64,000 nucleotides of DNA from Haloferula sp. BvORR071 (GCF_000739615.1 NZ_BATP01000024.1:62001-126000); one strand, 5' to 3'. Positions 9,380 to 19,122 are shown, counted from the stretch's first letter. The notes: a model not told the origin generated them from the letters alone. Translations and numbers: made by a program.

Positions 9380-9548
9380 ATCATGAAATGAACTCCGCCG
9401 CGGCGGATTTTATTCACCGCAAAGCGAGGATTTTCGCCTCGCCTTCCCCTAAAGCCCGCGCGCTCGCAGTCAAACAAGCCGGATCCTCTGGAAAACCCCT
9501 AATAAAACGCGGCCCCACGGTGTCTTCCCGGTTAAGAACACAGAAGCC

Positions 9549-10856
9549 ATGCGCCGAAGCCTTCACCATCGCCTCCAAGCCTCCACCCTCGCCCTGCTGC
9601 TCGGCATCGGCACCGCCATCACAACTCATGCCCAAGAGGCGACCAAGAATCCCGCTCCCACCTTGAGCGACCTCTTGGTCAGCGAGCTCCCCGCCGAGCT
9701 CGCCAAGGGCGAGGCGGAGCTGGCAACCGGGCGTAGCGAGATTATCGCGGGCCTGCTCAAGACCATCGACTCCGGCGAGCCCAAGGCCAGCGCTCAAGCG
9801 GCCTTGGAGCTCTCGCTGGTCATCAGTCCCTGGGCCCGCGGTCGGGAAAGCAGTGAGCGCTTCCACAGCACTAAAATCGAAATCGTCGGCCGGCCGGTCA
9901 CGCGCCCCACCGGCATTCCCGAGGCCCCGGCGATCCGCCGCAGCCTGCAAGCTTCGATCCCCAAGCTGCTGGATATCGCCGCCAAGGGCGACTCCAACAG
10001 CTTCTTCGCCACCAAAGCACTCAAGGCGCAATGCGAGACGCTCACCGAACTCGCCGACGATGCGACCATCGACTGGACACTCAAGCAACTCGGCAAGGGC
10101 TACCCGTCCTACAACGTCGCCCCGCTGGCCCGACTGCTGTCCATCAGCCTGGCGCTCCCGCCCTTCTTCACGCCCGGAGGTATCTGCGGCAATAACTCGC
10201 CGGAGTTCATGGCCGAGTTTACACGACAAGAACAAGAGCGGCTCCAGAAGTCCCGTCTCGAACTCATCGGAATCTGGAAGGAACTCCAGCCGATGGGCCC
10301 GCAGGAGCGGATCGACCACTCCATCCAGGCATGGCGCGCGCATTTCCTGCCGGTTCAACAAAACTACTCTGGCAGCTATCCGCTCGATGAACGGCTGTGG
10401 ATCCACGAAGACATGGAGCCCTTGGTTCGCCTGGGCCCCGCGGCAGTGGAGCAGTTGCGCGTGCAGCAGACCAAGGAAACCGACCTCCTGACCAAGTGCG
10501 TCTGGGAAGCGGTGATCTCAGCCATCACCGGCCATGAGGACCATCAGCTGGTGCGCGGGCTCTTCGACACGCCCGGCACAGGTGTCAGCACTACCTTGAG
10601 AATGGCCTGCCAGATTGTGGTCGCCGCCGGCAGCAAGGATTGGCTGGCCGAGCTCGATGCCCTGCAGACCCGGCCCTACATGGATTTCCACCTAGCCAGC
10701 CGGGCAATCGCCAGTTGCCATCGCGAGGCCGGCTTGCCCGCCCTAAAGCGTGGCTTCGAAGCGATCGGCAGCAACTACGACGCGGAGTATTCCATCCAAG
10801 AACTGGAGACGCGTGCCGCGAAAGGCCCGCCGCGCCGCATGAGCCAGCGCTTCTAA
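9549..10856 (+). CDS. Secreted helical protein, HEAT-like
   Basis: 435 residues with a signal peptide ending near THAQ (about residue 29). The mature part is helical with Ala/Leu-rich segments resembling alpha-alpha repeats. No catalytic motif was seen. It could be a periplasmic scaffold; function unknown. Confidence 0.75.
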   Translation: MRRSLHHRLQASTLALLLGIGTAITTHAQEATKNPAPTLSDLLVSELPAELAKGEAELATGRSEIIAGLLKTIDSGEPKASAQAALELSLVISPWARGRESSERFHSTKIEIVGRPVTRPTGIPEAPAIRRSLQASIPKLLDIAAKGDSNSFFATKALKAQCETLTELADDATIDWTLKQLGKGYPSYNVAPLARLLSISLALPPFFTPGGICGNNSPEFMAEFTRQEQERLQKSRLELIGIWKELQPMGPQERIDHSIQAWRAHFLPVQQNYSGSYPLDERLWIHEDMEPLVRLGPAAVEQLRVQQTKETDLLTKCVWEAVISAITGHEDHQLVRGLFDTPGTGVSTTLRMACQIVVAAGSKDWLAELDALQTRPYMDFHLASRAIASCHREAGLPALKRGFEAIGSNYDAEYSIQELETRAAKGPPRRMSQRF

Positions 10857-10910
10857 ATGGGGAAGGAAAGCCCTCCGGTCAGCCGGGCTTGAATCGTCTG
10901 GTGCGGAGTT

Positions 10911-11621
10911 TCACCTCCCATCCCGCTTCCCCAGGTGGAAAGCCTTTACCGCAAAAGAACCGTCTTCCCCTACGGTCGCATCCAAATAGGAATCCAGATT
11001 CGCCGGGAAATCCTCGATCTCCTTCGGATTCGCCGTGAGGTCCACGTGAACGCTTAGAGGCAGCTTCACCCCCTTCCCCTCCTCCACATCGGCGCTCACA
11101 TCAACCGTGAAGCCATCGGGGAATGCCGAGCCGCTCCCGGCATTGGCCTTCTTCGCCGCTGCATACTTCTCCGGTGCCGCCTTACGCGTGCGTTCCAGCA
11201 GCGCCTGCTGGGCAGTCTTGAGCAGATCAAGCTGCCACTTCGCGCCCTTGTCTTCGAGCTTCAGCACCACCAGCGCATCCGGCGTCCACTTGCCGTCCAC
11301 CTTCCACAGCAGCAGCGAACCATCCTTCGACCACGTCGCCTCGCCGGTCCCGTGATGATTCAAGGACCGGTTATAAGCGGGATCCGCCTGGATCACCGCC
11401 ACGGTCTTCCCGCTCTTCCGATCCACCACCTCGTCCTTGCGGGCATCCGAGTCCTTCTGATCCTCGTGGAAAACCGGCACCTTCACCGCATAGCGGCCAT
11501 CCGGAGAGTGAGTCTCAGGCGGAGTGACGTACTCGGCCGCGCCGTCCTTTGCCCCAAGCAAGGAGCAAGCACCCAAAGATGCAGCGAAGAAGCAGACGCG
11601 GAAAGAAGCAGATCGGTTCAT
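10911..11621 (-). CDS. Secreted protein of unknown function
   Basis: About 236 residues from the ATG at 11621, with a signal peptide ending near LLGAKDG. The start of the mature part, THSPDGRYAVKVP, resembles a propeller-like 'SPDGRY' strand. An upstream in-frame ATG at 11678 would put a 74-bp shared leader inside the protein, so 11621 is preferred; AGAAGG precedes it on the minus strand. No family recognised. Confidence 0.7.
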   Translation of the reverse strand: MNRSASFRVCFFAASLGACSLLGAKDGAAEYVTPPETHSPDGRYAVKVPVFHEDQKDSDARKDEVVDRKSGKTVAVIQADPAYNRSLNHHGTGEATWSKDGSLLLWKVDGKWTPDALVVLKLEDKGAKWQLDLLKTAQQALLERTRKAAPEKYAAAKKANAGSGSAFPDGFTVDVSADVEEGKGVKLPLSVHVDLTANPKEIEDFPANLDSYLDATVGEDGSFAVKAFHLGKRDGR

Positions 11622-11690
11622 CACGATGGCCCTTCTGTCGGGCAGGCTGACCCTTCCAGAAAACGCAGGGGAAATCAATCCCCCTCGGAA
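11617..11690 (-). repeat. Shared 74-bp leader, copy A
   Basis: Hand alignment with 17415-17488 gives 57 of 74 identical bases without gaps. Read on the minus strand it carries a purine-rich ribosome binding site and ends in the start codon of the secreted-protein gene ending at 10911. It could be a mobile or regulatory 5' leader. Confidence 0.6.
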
Positions 11691-11697
11691 GCCTCGC

Positions 11698-12195
11698 CTA
11701 AACCGGCTTGCCTGTATCGGCAGCTCCAGCGGTCCGACTACGGTAAACGGACACGGCGGCCAAGCCGATGCCGACCACCAGCAGTCCGATGTTCCCTATC
11801 AGGCTCGATGTCTCGATCGGCTCTGGCAGGGGAACGCCCATGTAAAAGGTCATCCGCGTGTAGGTCACGACCGTACTCCACACCACGCCGGCCAAGAGAA
11901 AGGCTCCTGCCAACACCACCAGTTGGCACCACAGCCGCCAAGGGGCCCGGACGGAGAAGGCCGCGAATACACCGAACGCAGCGGGACTCAACCAACCCCA
12001 CCAATCGGCGGGCGCGATCGGCCAAAGCCAACGAATCAGAATCGGCAGATCGACATCCGCAACCTTTGCCCCCTCACGATACCATTCTCCGAGCGAGTTC
12101 CACTTGTAGTCGTATCGCACCGCCCACAGGGCGAACAGGATGGCCCAGCCCACAATCGAAACCGCAAGCGCCACCGTTACCCGAGTCGATTTCAT
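11698..12195 (-). CDS. Small integral membrane protein, unknown function
   Basis: 165 residues from the ATG at 12195, with four hydrophobic spans (roughly residues 5-26, 50-75, 80-105 and 130-155). No conserved motif recognised. The longer frame upstream adds a non-hydrophobic, unlikely N-terminus. Confidence 0.65.
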   Translation of the reverse strand: MKSTRVTVALAVSIVGWAILFALWAVRYDYKWNSLGEWYREGAKVADVDLPILIRWLWPIAPADWWGWLSPAAFGVFAAFSVRAPWRLWCQLVVLAGAFLLAGVVWSTVVTYTRMTFYMGVPLPEPIETSSLIGNIGLLVVGIGLAAVSVYRSRTAGAADTGKPV

Positions 12196-12311
12196 ACTTT
12201 TGCCGCATGAGCCAAGCTCAGCGCTAGAGGGTGGCATAAGCAAAAAGCCCGCATCGCGCGAGCTTTCTGACATGACCGCGGTTCTGTAATCCCTCCCCAC
12301 TCGGCCAAGGC

Positions 12312-13520
12312 TCAAGGCGCAAGCCGCTGCTGCCACTCTGCGGCAGCGGCGGGGTCCGTTTGCTGAAGCTTGTCGATCATGCCCTTGATGCCCGCCGCGC
12401 GGAAGTCAGAGGGCGGCATCCGGCTCAAAATCACTCCCGCCTGCCCGGGATCTTGCTCCGTCCAGCGCTCGAACTGCGCGGTCACCACACTGGCCGGCCA
12501 TTTCGTCGACAAGGCCTCGACGAAGCCCCCGAGCTCACCTTGGTTTGCCCGCGCGACCGATCCGCAGAATTGACCGAACTCTTGCACGCCCATCCACGGC
12601 TGCGCCCCCACATGGCTCCAGGCCGTGGCGGCCTGTTCGGGCGTCAGGTTCTGGAAGCGATACTGATTGCCATTCCACCCCTGGCGCGCCGCGGCGCTCA
12701 GATCCTCCTTGTCGTCCGGCAGGCTCGCCAGCCACTCGCTCATGCCTTCCAGACCATCCGAATAGAGCTTGTCGAGCGCGGCACCCACCATGCAGTCGCC
12801 GATCTCTTGCCGCGAGAGGTTGGCGCTGGCGAGCCAACCCGTCGCCGCAGCTGGATCCTTCTGCAGCCATCCCGCCACCACCGGCTTGTAGGCATTCATG
12901 GACCCAAGTAGATCCTTATGCTCCGCGATCCACGCCATCGCCTCCTCAGGGTGCGAGGAACCCCAACCGGCCATCACTTCATGCAGGTCGCCGGGCTTCA
13001 TGTCGGAGGGCTCGTGCGAGCTGAAAAAGGCCATCGCACCCGCCCCATCGACTTGGCCCCAGCGGGTCGCAAAGGCCGCATATTCTTCCGCGAAAGGGCG
13101 GCCTGCGCGTTCGAGCTTCACGAACTGCTCGTGAAGCGCCGCGGCATCATCCTTCGTCATCTTGTCCAAGAGGATGCTGAAGTCGCGCTTCCGCCGGTGG
13201 AAGCTGGAGTCATCCAAGGTCAAGGTCACCGCCTTCAGGAATTTGGCATTCGGCTCGCCCGGTGTCGCGGCTTTGCCCATCTCCGCCATCAGACTCAGCA
13301 AGCGCACGCTGCGCGGATCCTCCAGCACCCGCGGATCCTTGTTGCCCTGGCCTCCGCCGCGCTTCGAGGGATTGGCCGCCTTGCCCGGATCGGCCGCCGC
13401 GGCTTGGCTGGCTTCCGCAGACTGCGGGCTCTTGCTCCAAGCGCTGATCCAGCCGGCGCCCGCCAAGGCGAAGCCCACGCAATTCAGGATCACCAGCGAC
13501 CGGCGGGAGAGAGGGAACAT
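12312..13520 (-). CDS. Membrane-anchored or secreted helical repeat protein
   Basis: 402 residues from the ATG at 13520. An N-terminal hydrophobic anchor (residues 8-26) is followed by an Ala/Gly/Lys-rich linker. After that are repeated ~35-40-residue units of the form 'DP..A..W....', for example DPAAATGWLASA and DPGQAGVILSRM. This architecture recurs in Verrucomicrobia, with no function that I know. The start at 13520 is chosen because it opens directly into the anchor. Confidence 0.75.
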   Translation of the reverse strand: MFPLSRRSLVILNCVGFALAGAGWISAWSKSPQSAEASQAAAADPGKAANPSKRGGGQGNKDPRVLEDPRSVRLLSLMAEMGKAATPGEPNAKFLKAVTLTLDDSSFHRRKRDFSILLDKMTKDDAAALHEQFVKLERAGRPFAEEYAAFATRWGQVDGAGAMAFFSSHEPSDMKPGDLHEVMAGWGSSHPEEAMAWIAEHKDLLGSMNAYKPVVAGWLQKDPAAATGWLASANLSRQEIGDCMVGAALDKLYSDGLEGMSEWLASLPDDKEDLSAAARQGWNGNQYRFQNLTPEQAATAWSHVGAQPWMGVQEFGQFCGSVARANQGELGGFVEALSTKWPASVVTAQFERWTEQDPGQAGVILSRMPPSDFRAAGIKGMIDKLQQTDPAAAAEWQQRLAP

Positions 13521-13669
13521 GCGGGGTGATATGTGGAGAGTGACGCGCACCTGGGCAATCCCTGAATCAGGCACCGCCGTGCCCTCATTCCGCCGTCAGG
13601 TCCCATCACTTCGCGGCACCAAACGAGGAGGGCTCGCGAGAGCCTCCCGTGCTTCATCTCACCCTTGGC

Positions 13670-15706
13670 TCAGGCGACGGTGACTTCTGCCGCACGGAGG
13701 GCGGGGAAGCGCAGGCCGGTGGCGGCCTCAATTTCCGAGATGGGTCTGGATTTGTAGGTCCCGAAATCGATCTCCTCGGTGATCGGGCCGTGGGCTTCGA
13801 TCTCGTCCCGCTGGTCGAGAATGAATCCGGTGGCTTTCAGGGTGGAGTCCTCAATCCATGCCACGATCTTCCAGAAGGACTGCGGCACACGCATGCCCTT
13901 GCGGCGCTCGGCGGCGGGCACTCCGCTGCGCAGCTCATTGAAGAAAGGGTCGTCACTGCGGAAGATCGGCCCGGCGAAGTAGCTCACCTTGTGGCCCGCC
14001 ATGGCCTCCTTGGAGACGATATCCTCGAGATCGCCCCACTCCACGTTGTTGAAGTTCCCGATCATCGGCGTGGCGTTGGTGATCGTGAAAGAATGCTGGT
14101 CGGCCAAGGCCATCTCTTCCCGGTCCGCGCCCCATGAGGCGTCCTCGCGCTTGAAGAGGTGGCCGCGCTGCATCGCATTGCTGAAGATCCCGTCGTCGGG
14201 CTGGAACTTGTCTTCCATCCGCGGGTCAAAGCTCCAGCTCGGCCGCGGCGGCAAGGCACCGAGGTCCGGGTTCTGTTTCCAATGCAGCGCGCCATCGATG
14301 TTCGCCGCCACGTAGAAAGCAGTGCGACGCTCGCGGTTCATGACGAGGCTGTAGTGTTGATACTTCAGCTCCGTCTCGGTGGAGTCCCTCAGGGTGGCTA
14401 CCTCGCGCTTCACCTCGCTGCTCATCCCCGGCAGCGGGATCTTGTGGGTCCTGCCCAGGAAGCCCGGCTTGTAGCCACTGGCGTCCTTGAATTTGTCAGC
14501 CGACCTGCGCAATAGCTCCTCCGGACCGCCACCCTCATTCACGCCTGGCAGCGTGGGCAGCATGAGCGGTGCCGTGAGCAGGTCGAAGGGCCCGGTGCGC
14601 GGATCCCGCGAAACCTCGCCGAGTTTCTCCAAGGCCATCGCTGCATGCTTCTGTCTCTGCGCTCCGGCGTCGGCCGCAATCTCGCGGAGCGACTGATAAA
14701 TGCGGCTGACGCGCGTGCCCTCGTTCTTGATGTAGCGCAGATCGTTCAGGCTATCCTTCTCGCTGGCTGGCTGACCATCCCAGCGGATCGCGACCCTCTT
14801 GCCATCGATCATCTGCGTCTCCGGGACACCGCCGCGATGCAGGGCGACGACATACCATTGGTCGCTGCAGACCGGCGAACCGGAAGAACCCTTGAGCGTG
14901 TCAGTGCCGTAGAATAGCGAGGAAAGCTGCTTCCCGGGGTCGGCGGCATCGGGCACCACCGGTTCGATGTAATTGTCGCGAAGCGCGATCTTCTTCGGAC
15001 CACCACCCGGGTGCTGCACGATATTCGCGGCTTCGCGCTGCTTGGGATCAAGCTTGCCGGTCTGCTCGAAGAGCCGCAGATAGCCGAACTGGGCCAAGGG
15101 CACACCGCCGGATGTCTGCGGCGTGACCGCGACGAGAGCATAGTCGAGCTTCTCGTCATTCACGAAAAGAAGATCCGGCCGGAGTCGGAAGGCCCTAGGA
15201 TCCTTCGGATCGCCATTGAGATCGTCCTCATCATTGAAGATGACGGAGGAGGCGGCGGCATGGTCCTCCGTCGGCAGCACGTGCCAGTTCGTGATCAGGA
15301 TGCCGGGTGCCACCATGAAGCCGGTGGCATCACCGCCATTGAATTGCGGGCCGTCGGCGACGCGGATCTTCCCCACCGAACGGGCCGCAAGGACGCCCAT
15401 CTGGAGAAAGCGGATCGGCCGCAGGTCGTTGTCGCGGCTGATAATTTCCGGAGCCAAGGCCGGGACTTCCACCAAGGGCGGGACAATCCCGCGCGAGCCC
15501 CGCACATCGCGGATGATCACGGAACGGGTCGCCCGCCGCGCTAAGCGCTCCGAAGCGGGGACGAAGAGATTGTCATGGCGCTCGGAGGCTGCCGCTTGCT
15601 CGATGTCGGCCCCCGGCGGAGCGGCACGGCTCGCCGAGGTGGCGGCGGCCGTGTGGTCTTCGTAGCGGTCGGCGGCTTCGAGGAGTTTCTCAAGATCAAG
15701 GCTCAT
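13670..15706 (-). CDS. Trypsin-like serine protease fused to DNA/RNA nonspecific endonuclease
   Basis: 678 residues in one frame. Residues ~120-300 carry a V8/trypsin-type protease with a full triad: His142 in TNWHVLP, Asp189 in KLDYALV and Ser275 in GSSGSP. Residues ~450-660 carry an NUC1-type endonuclease: QRGH (513-516) in place of the usual DRGH, followed by the Asn-rich metal site NFNNVEW (551-557). There is no signal peptide. The two enzymes together suggest a proteolytically controlled nuclease or a defence/toxin protein; this is inference. The first Asp of DRGH is Gln here, while the general-base His is retained. Confidence 0.85.
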   Translation of the reverse strand: MSLDLEKLLEAADRYEDHTAAATSASRAAPPGADIEQAAASERHDNLFVPASERLARRATRSVIIRDVRGSRGIVPPLVEVPALAPEIISRDNDLRPIRFLQMGVLAARSVGKIRVADGPQFNGGDATGFMVAPGILITNWHVLPTEDHAAASSVIFNDEDDLNGDPKDPRAFRLRPDLLFVNDEKLDYALVAVTPQTSGGVPLAQFGYLRLFEQTGKLDPKQREAANIVQHPGGGPKKIALRDNYIEPVVPDAADPGKQLSSLFYGTDTLKGSSGSPVCSDQWYVVALHRGGVPETQMIDGKRVAIRWDGQPASEKDSLNDLRYIKNEGTRVSRIYQSLREIAADAGAQRQKHAAMALEKLGEVSRDPRTGPFDLLTAPLMLPTLPGVNEGGGPEELLRRSADKFKDASGYKPGFLGRTHKIPLPGMSSEVKREVATLRDSTETELKYQHYSLVMNRERRTAFYVAANIDGALHWKQNPDLGALPPRPSWSFDPRMEDKFQPDDGIFSNAMQRGHLFKREDASWGADREEMALADQHSFTITNATPMIGNFNNVEWGDLEDIVSKEAMAGHKVSYFAGPIFRSDDPFFNELRSGVPAAERRKGMRVPQSFWKIVAWIEDSTLKATGFILDQRDEIEAHGPITEEIDFGTYKSRPISEIEAATGLRFPALRAAEVTVA

Positions 15707-15856
15707 GGGGAGGGGAGTTATTCCAAGTTATGGAAAAGATGCGCGTGAGATCAAGACGGCAGATCTCACAAATCTGTCATCAGACACACGAATCCCCTCC
15801 CGGGCTCCAGCTACCCGGGAATGTAGCGGCGACCTCAAGCGCCGGGAATGCTGACT

Positions 15857-16303
15857 CTACTCGAGTTCCTCGCTGAGCGCGACGATGATACCCTCCGGCC
15901 CGCGGAGATAGGCCAGGCGATAGGAGTCTTCATACTGCACCACGTCGCCGACCAGTTCAGCGCCATGGGCGAGCAGGCGCGCGACCACCTCGTCGATGCC
16001 CTCGACGGCGAACATAATGCGCCGGATTCCGAACGCGTTCACCGGAGTCTTCTCAGGCCCAATCTTAATCGCATCCGGGGTGTGGAATTTATCCAACTCG
16101 ATCCGCCCATGGCCGTCCGGAGTCCGCAGCATCACCAGGGTGGCCCGCACGCCCTGAAGTCCGATGAGGTGATCGACCGTCGCCCCCTCAACCGTCGCCT
16201 CGCCTTCGAGCACCATGCCGAGCTCAATGAAGAAGGCCTTCACCGATTCCAGATCGTCGACGACGATGAGGACGTTATCCATTCGCTTGAGGGTCGTGTT
16301 CAT
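15857..16303 (-). CDS. VOC/glyoxalase superfamily protein
   Basis: 148 residues from the ATG at 16303. Two beta-alpha-beta-beta-beta units are apparent, opening with MDNVLIVVDDLESVKAFF and, in the second half, IRRIMFAVEGIDEVV, ending YLRGPEGIIVALSEEL. This is the pattern of single-chain VOC proteins (glyoxalase, dioxygenase or bleomycin-resistance type). The substrate cannot be inferred. Confidence 0.85.
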   Translation of the reverse strand: MNTTLKRMDNVLIVVDDLESVKAFFIELGMVLEGEATVEGATVDHLIGLQGVRATLVMLRTPDGHGRIELDKFHTPDAIKIGPEKTPVNAFGIRRIMFAVEGIDEVVARLLAHGAELVGDVVQYEDSYRLAYLRGPEGIIVALSEELE

Positions 16304-16442
16304 CGGGTGATCTGGTTCTTTGATTCGCCTTCGGGCGACTTTCTTTAAAGCGCCTAACATCGGGAGCCTCCGCCAATTCCCAACAAGATCAATCACTCTG
16401 TCCGATGCTCGATCCCGAAAGGATCGCAGCGCGACTCCACTG

Positions 16443-16784
16443 TTAGGGATCGCGCGTAGAATCGATCTTGGGGACAAAGGGCTTTGCCATCACTCTCATC
16501 TCAAGGGCCGAAAAATAGAATCCGGCCGCAGCTCCCACGGCGATGGCAGTTCCGGAGGGAACGTGAATCTGAAGAACAACGAATCCCACGATCATCGACA
16601 AGTAGGCCAACAAGCCATTCGCGAGATTCAGGTTCGGCACCGCGCAAAGCCACCCCAAGGCAACGAATGGAATCGCCAGGAAGCACCAAGCCGATCCCGC
16701 GAATCCGATCCAGATGGATGCGATGAAGAGCAGAGCCGGACCGACTCGCGCCCTTCGAACCACGATGAACTTCTCGGCCAGCAT
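16443..16784 (-). CDS. Small membrane protein, unknown function
   Basis: 113 residues from the ATG at 16784 (a GTG at 16823 would add 13). Three or four hydrophobic segments fill most of the protein. No motif recognised. Confidence 0.5.
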   Translation of the reverse strand: MLAEKFIVVRRARVGPALLFIASIWIGFAGSAWCFLAIPFVALGWLCAVPNLNLANGLLAYLSMIVGFVVLQIHVPSGTAIAVGAAAGFYFSALEMRVMAKPFVPKIDSTRDP

Positions 16785-16869
16785 GCAATACTCAGCCGAA
16801 GAGTCTAGCCGAGCCACCACCACAAGTGAAGCCGGAATCCAATAAGGGGAGTTGCCGCCACCGGGCTCC

Positions 16870-17202
16870 TCACCATCGTGAGATCGTGATCGTCAGCGGA
16901 AACTCGGGAGCGCCTCCGGAGTTCGCGCCCATGTAGCGCTTGCCTTGGGCATCCTGCCAACTCGCGATAATCGAATGCCAACCGCCGCTACAAATCCTCT
17001 TCGCTGGAATGGTCACCCTACCCTTGGCGTCGGTCACTCCTTGCAGCACGGCAGGGCCCGAGACGTAGCTGATCCGCACCTCGGCACCTTGGACCGGAGA
17101 TCCTTCCGGACCGATCACCGTCACGCGACCGCCGCGAAGCTGTCCCCAAGCGATCAGCCCGAAGGCGATAGCCAGAATGCCTGCGATGATTGCCTTCTTC
17201 AT
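16870..17202 (-). CDS. Small exported protein with Ig-like/CarboxypepD_reg-like fold
   Basis: 110 residues. An N-terminal hydrophobic segment (residues 4-20) acts as signal or anchor. The rest resembles a carboxypeptidase-regulatory-like Ig fold: 'VTVIGPEGSPVQGAEVRIS' then 'VTDAKGRVTIPA'. It is likely periplasmic or surface-attached; role unknown. Confidence 0.65.
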   Translation of the reverse strand: MKKAIIAGILAIAFGLIAWGQLRGGRVTVIGPEGSPVQGAEVRISYVSGPAVLQGVTDAKGRVTIPAKRICSGGWHSIIASWQDAQGKRYMGANSGGAPEFPLTITISRW

Positions 17203-17308
17203 CTTTGAAATGGGACACGGCTTTGGTTACGCTTCTTCGCCTTGCCCGGCTCGAAGTCGGAGATCTCCTCGACCGGGTGCGAGTTGAGGAACTGCCATTC
17301 TGCAAGAT

Positions 17309-17419
17309 TCAAGGACTACTCCCTTGGTTGCTAATGCCCCCAAAGCGGACTTTGAAAGCCACTGTCTCGATGTGAAAATGCGAGAACTGACCCGGATGGC
17401 AGGAGGTGGAGCGTTTCAT
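17309..17419 (-). pseudogene. Possible remnant ORF behind shared leader copy B
   Basis: The leader's ATG opens only 36 codons, ending at 17309, with no family resemblance. Its first residues (MKRSTS) echo MNRSAS of the intact gene behind copy A. It could be a decayed paralogue or chance. The 17203-17517 stretch otherwise holds only the leader copy. Confidence 0.3.
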
Positions 17420-17488
17420 CACAGTAGCCCCTCGGTCGCGCAAACTGACCCTCTTAGAAAACGCCGCGGAAATCAATCGTCCCCGGGA
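17415..17488 (-). repeat. Shared 74-bp leader, copy B
   Basis: Gapless match to 11617-11690 (57/74 by hand), including the purine-rich ribosome binding site and ATG on the minus strand. Here no long gene follows the ATG. Confidence 0.6.
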
Positions 17489-17517
17489 ATAGATTCGCGG
17501 CCTCCCGCACTTGGCTG

Positions 17518-18249
17518 TCACGCGGTTGGGCGGCCTGCCGCGATCGGCACTACAACCGTCTTTGCCTTCGGGCTCCAGCGATAGCCGCTCAGCGCACCGG
17601 TGCCGGGATCGGCAATCAGTGCCATCACTCCACGGCCCAGCCCAGTGCGTCGGCCACCGGGCTCGATGGACTCGGCGCGTGAATCCTCGGCTCGCGAATC
17701 ATCCTGATGCGGTGCTCCCGTGGAGTCATAAACCTCGACCAGCCACACTCCATCCGCGCCCTCTTCCGGCTTGGGCACGCCGGCAATCACAACCGCATGC
17801 CCCACCGCAGTCTCCGTCTTGTGATCCCAGGACACGATGTCGCCAGGCTGCAACTCCGAAACCTTCACAACCGCTTGCCATCCCGCCTGAGGCTTCGCGG
17901 CCAAGCTGGCGAAGAATGTTTGATACCGCGGCGGACTCGGGAAGTAGCCTTTCCGGATGCTGCACGCCGCCACCACCGAGGCCCACGCCTGCGGCGCGGA
18001 CTGCCGCAGGGCATAGGACACGAAACCGACACAATCGTATCGATAGCTCCCCGCCGCACGATCCACCTCGGTTTTATGCTGATACCGCGTGGCCGTCATG
18101 GTTTTGAATTCATGGCTCACCTCCCCGAAGAAGGAGCCATCCGGCGACTGCAATTCTGCGGCCCTGGATTCTCCCACGGACCAGCCGCCAACCAAGCTAA
18201 CAAGGATGCAACACACGAAGCGGGACCAAGGACGCATAGTCGTGAGCAT
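17518..18249 (-). CDS. NlpC/P60-like secreted cysteine hydrolase
   Basis: About 243 residues from the ATG at 18249 (18237 also possible). The signal peptide covers roughly the first 30. The catalytic Cys lies in YDCVGFVSYAL (about residue 73) and the His in VGHAVVIAG (about 151), preceded by LQPGDIVSW, which is typical of NlpC/P60 or CHAP-like amidases/endopeptidases. It likely cleaves peptidoglycan peptides in the periplasm. The third polar residue was not identified. Confidence 0.75.
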   Translation of the reverse strand: MLTTMRPWSRFVCCILVSLVGGWSVGESRAAELQSPDGSFFGEVSHEFKTMTATRYQHKTEVDRAAGSYRYDCVGFVSYALRQSAPQAWASVVAACSIRKGYFPSPPRYQTFFASLAAKPQAGWQAVVKVSELQPGDIVSWDHKTETAVGHAVVIAGVPKPEEGADGVWLVEVYDSTGAPHQDDSRAEDSRAESIEPGGRRTGLGRGVMALIADPGTGALSGYRWSPKAKTVVVPIAAGRPTA

Positions 18250-18447
18250 AGGCGGAATAATCTGTCCGGGAAGCGATTCGGGAAATGTCGCAATTCCGAC
18301 AGGGTTCACCCTCACGCGCCCGGCTTCGGAGATCAGTTCTCAAATTTCAACGTCTGCATTTCTTCACACTCGAGTCAGGCGCTGGTCTCCACAGCCTGAT
18401 GCCTCGATGGCTGTGAAAATGCGAAATTCGACCTCTTTCGCAACACT

Positions 18448-19122
18448 TAGAGGGCCACCTTCGGCTCCGACCAAAAGCACCACCCGATCACTTCGCCAAG
18501 GCTGATGTCCGGCTGGGGAAGCTTGCCACTCGCCTCTGCAAAGGCGCGGAACAGCTCCTCGCTGCCCATCCTTGCCTTCATCCACTCCTCCCCTTTCAGA
18601 TTCCCCCACTCCGCGCGGGTGGCGTACCGATCGTCATGACGATTCCCGCGTCATACATCTCTTCGCGCAGTCGCTGGATCGCCTCAACCTTCCGCATTTC
18701 GGACTCGGGTAGCCTCACCAGGAAGAACTCCTTCTGGTAGGGATCTCCTCCTCGATCGTATCGAACCAATACCTTTGACCCTTCCACTCGGCGACGCCTT
18801 GGAGGGGCAGGTCCCATAGCAACCGGACCTCGGCATTGGGAATCCGCGGCAAGGCCAAGTAGGTATTCTTGTTCCGCGCGCTCAGCATGGCCGGGGCCCA
18901 ATCAATGGGTTCTGCTTCCGCATTTCAAGGTCTGCATTGCTCTCCTTGGCGCGCAGATGCTGGACAAAACACCCGGCGAAACCCCTCGGATTCGACGCGC
19001 GCACGGAATTCATCGACGCCAGAAAGGAACGAAGGAGGATAGACGAACCCGGTGGCTCGCTCGATCTCCCGAAGGCTGTCCAGAGGCATCATGACGTCGA
19101 AGGCCTCGTAGGCAGCCCTCAC
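18448..19122 (-). pseudogene. Frameshifted gene of unknown family downstream of def
   Basis: Protein-like sequence continues from a GTG at 19122, overlapping the def stop, to a stop at 18448, but only by switching frames. Segments in order: REIERATGFVYPPSF; then QHLRAKESNADLEMRKQN in another frame, near 18905-18965; then MLSARNKNTYLALPRIP from 18888; then YQKEFFLVRLPESEM in a second frame near 18745; then DDRYATRAEWGNL in a third near 18640, ending WSEPKVAL. At least two, probably four, indels are needed. The N-terminus recalls SMI1/KNR4-like proteins, weakly. Either a decayed gene or local sequence errors. Confidence 0.65.

Noticed and set aside
15798..15820. TCCCGGG/CCCGGGA hairpin after the VOC gene
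   Set aside because: A 7-bp stem with no T run on either strand; too weak to call a terminator.
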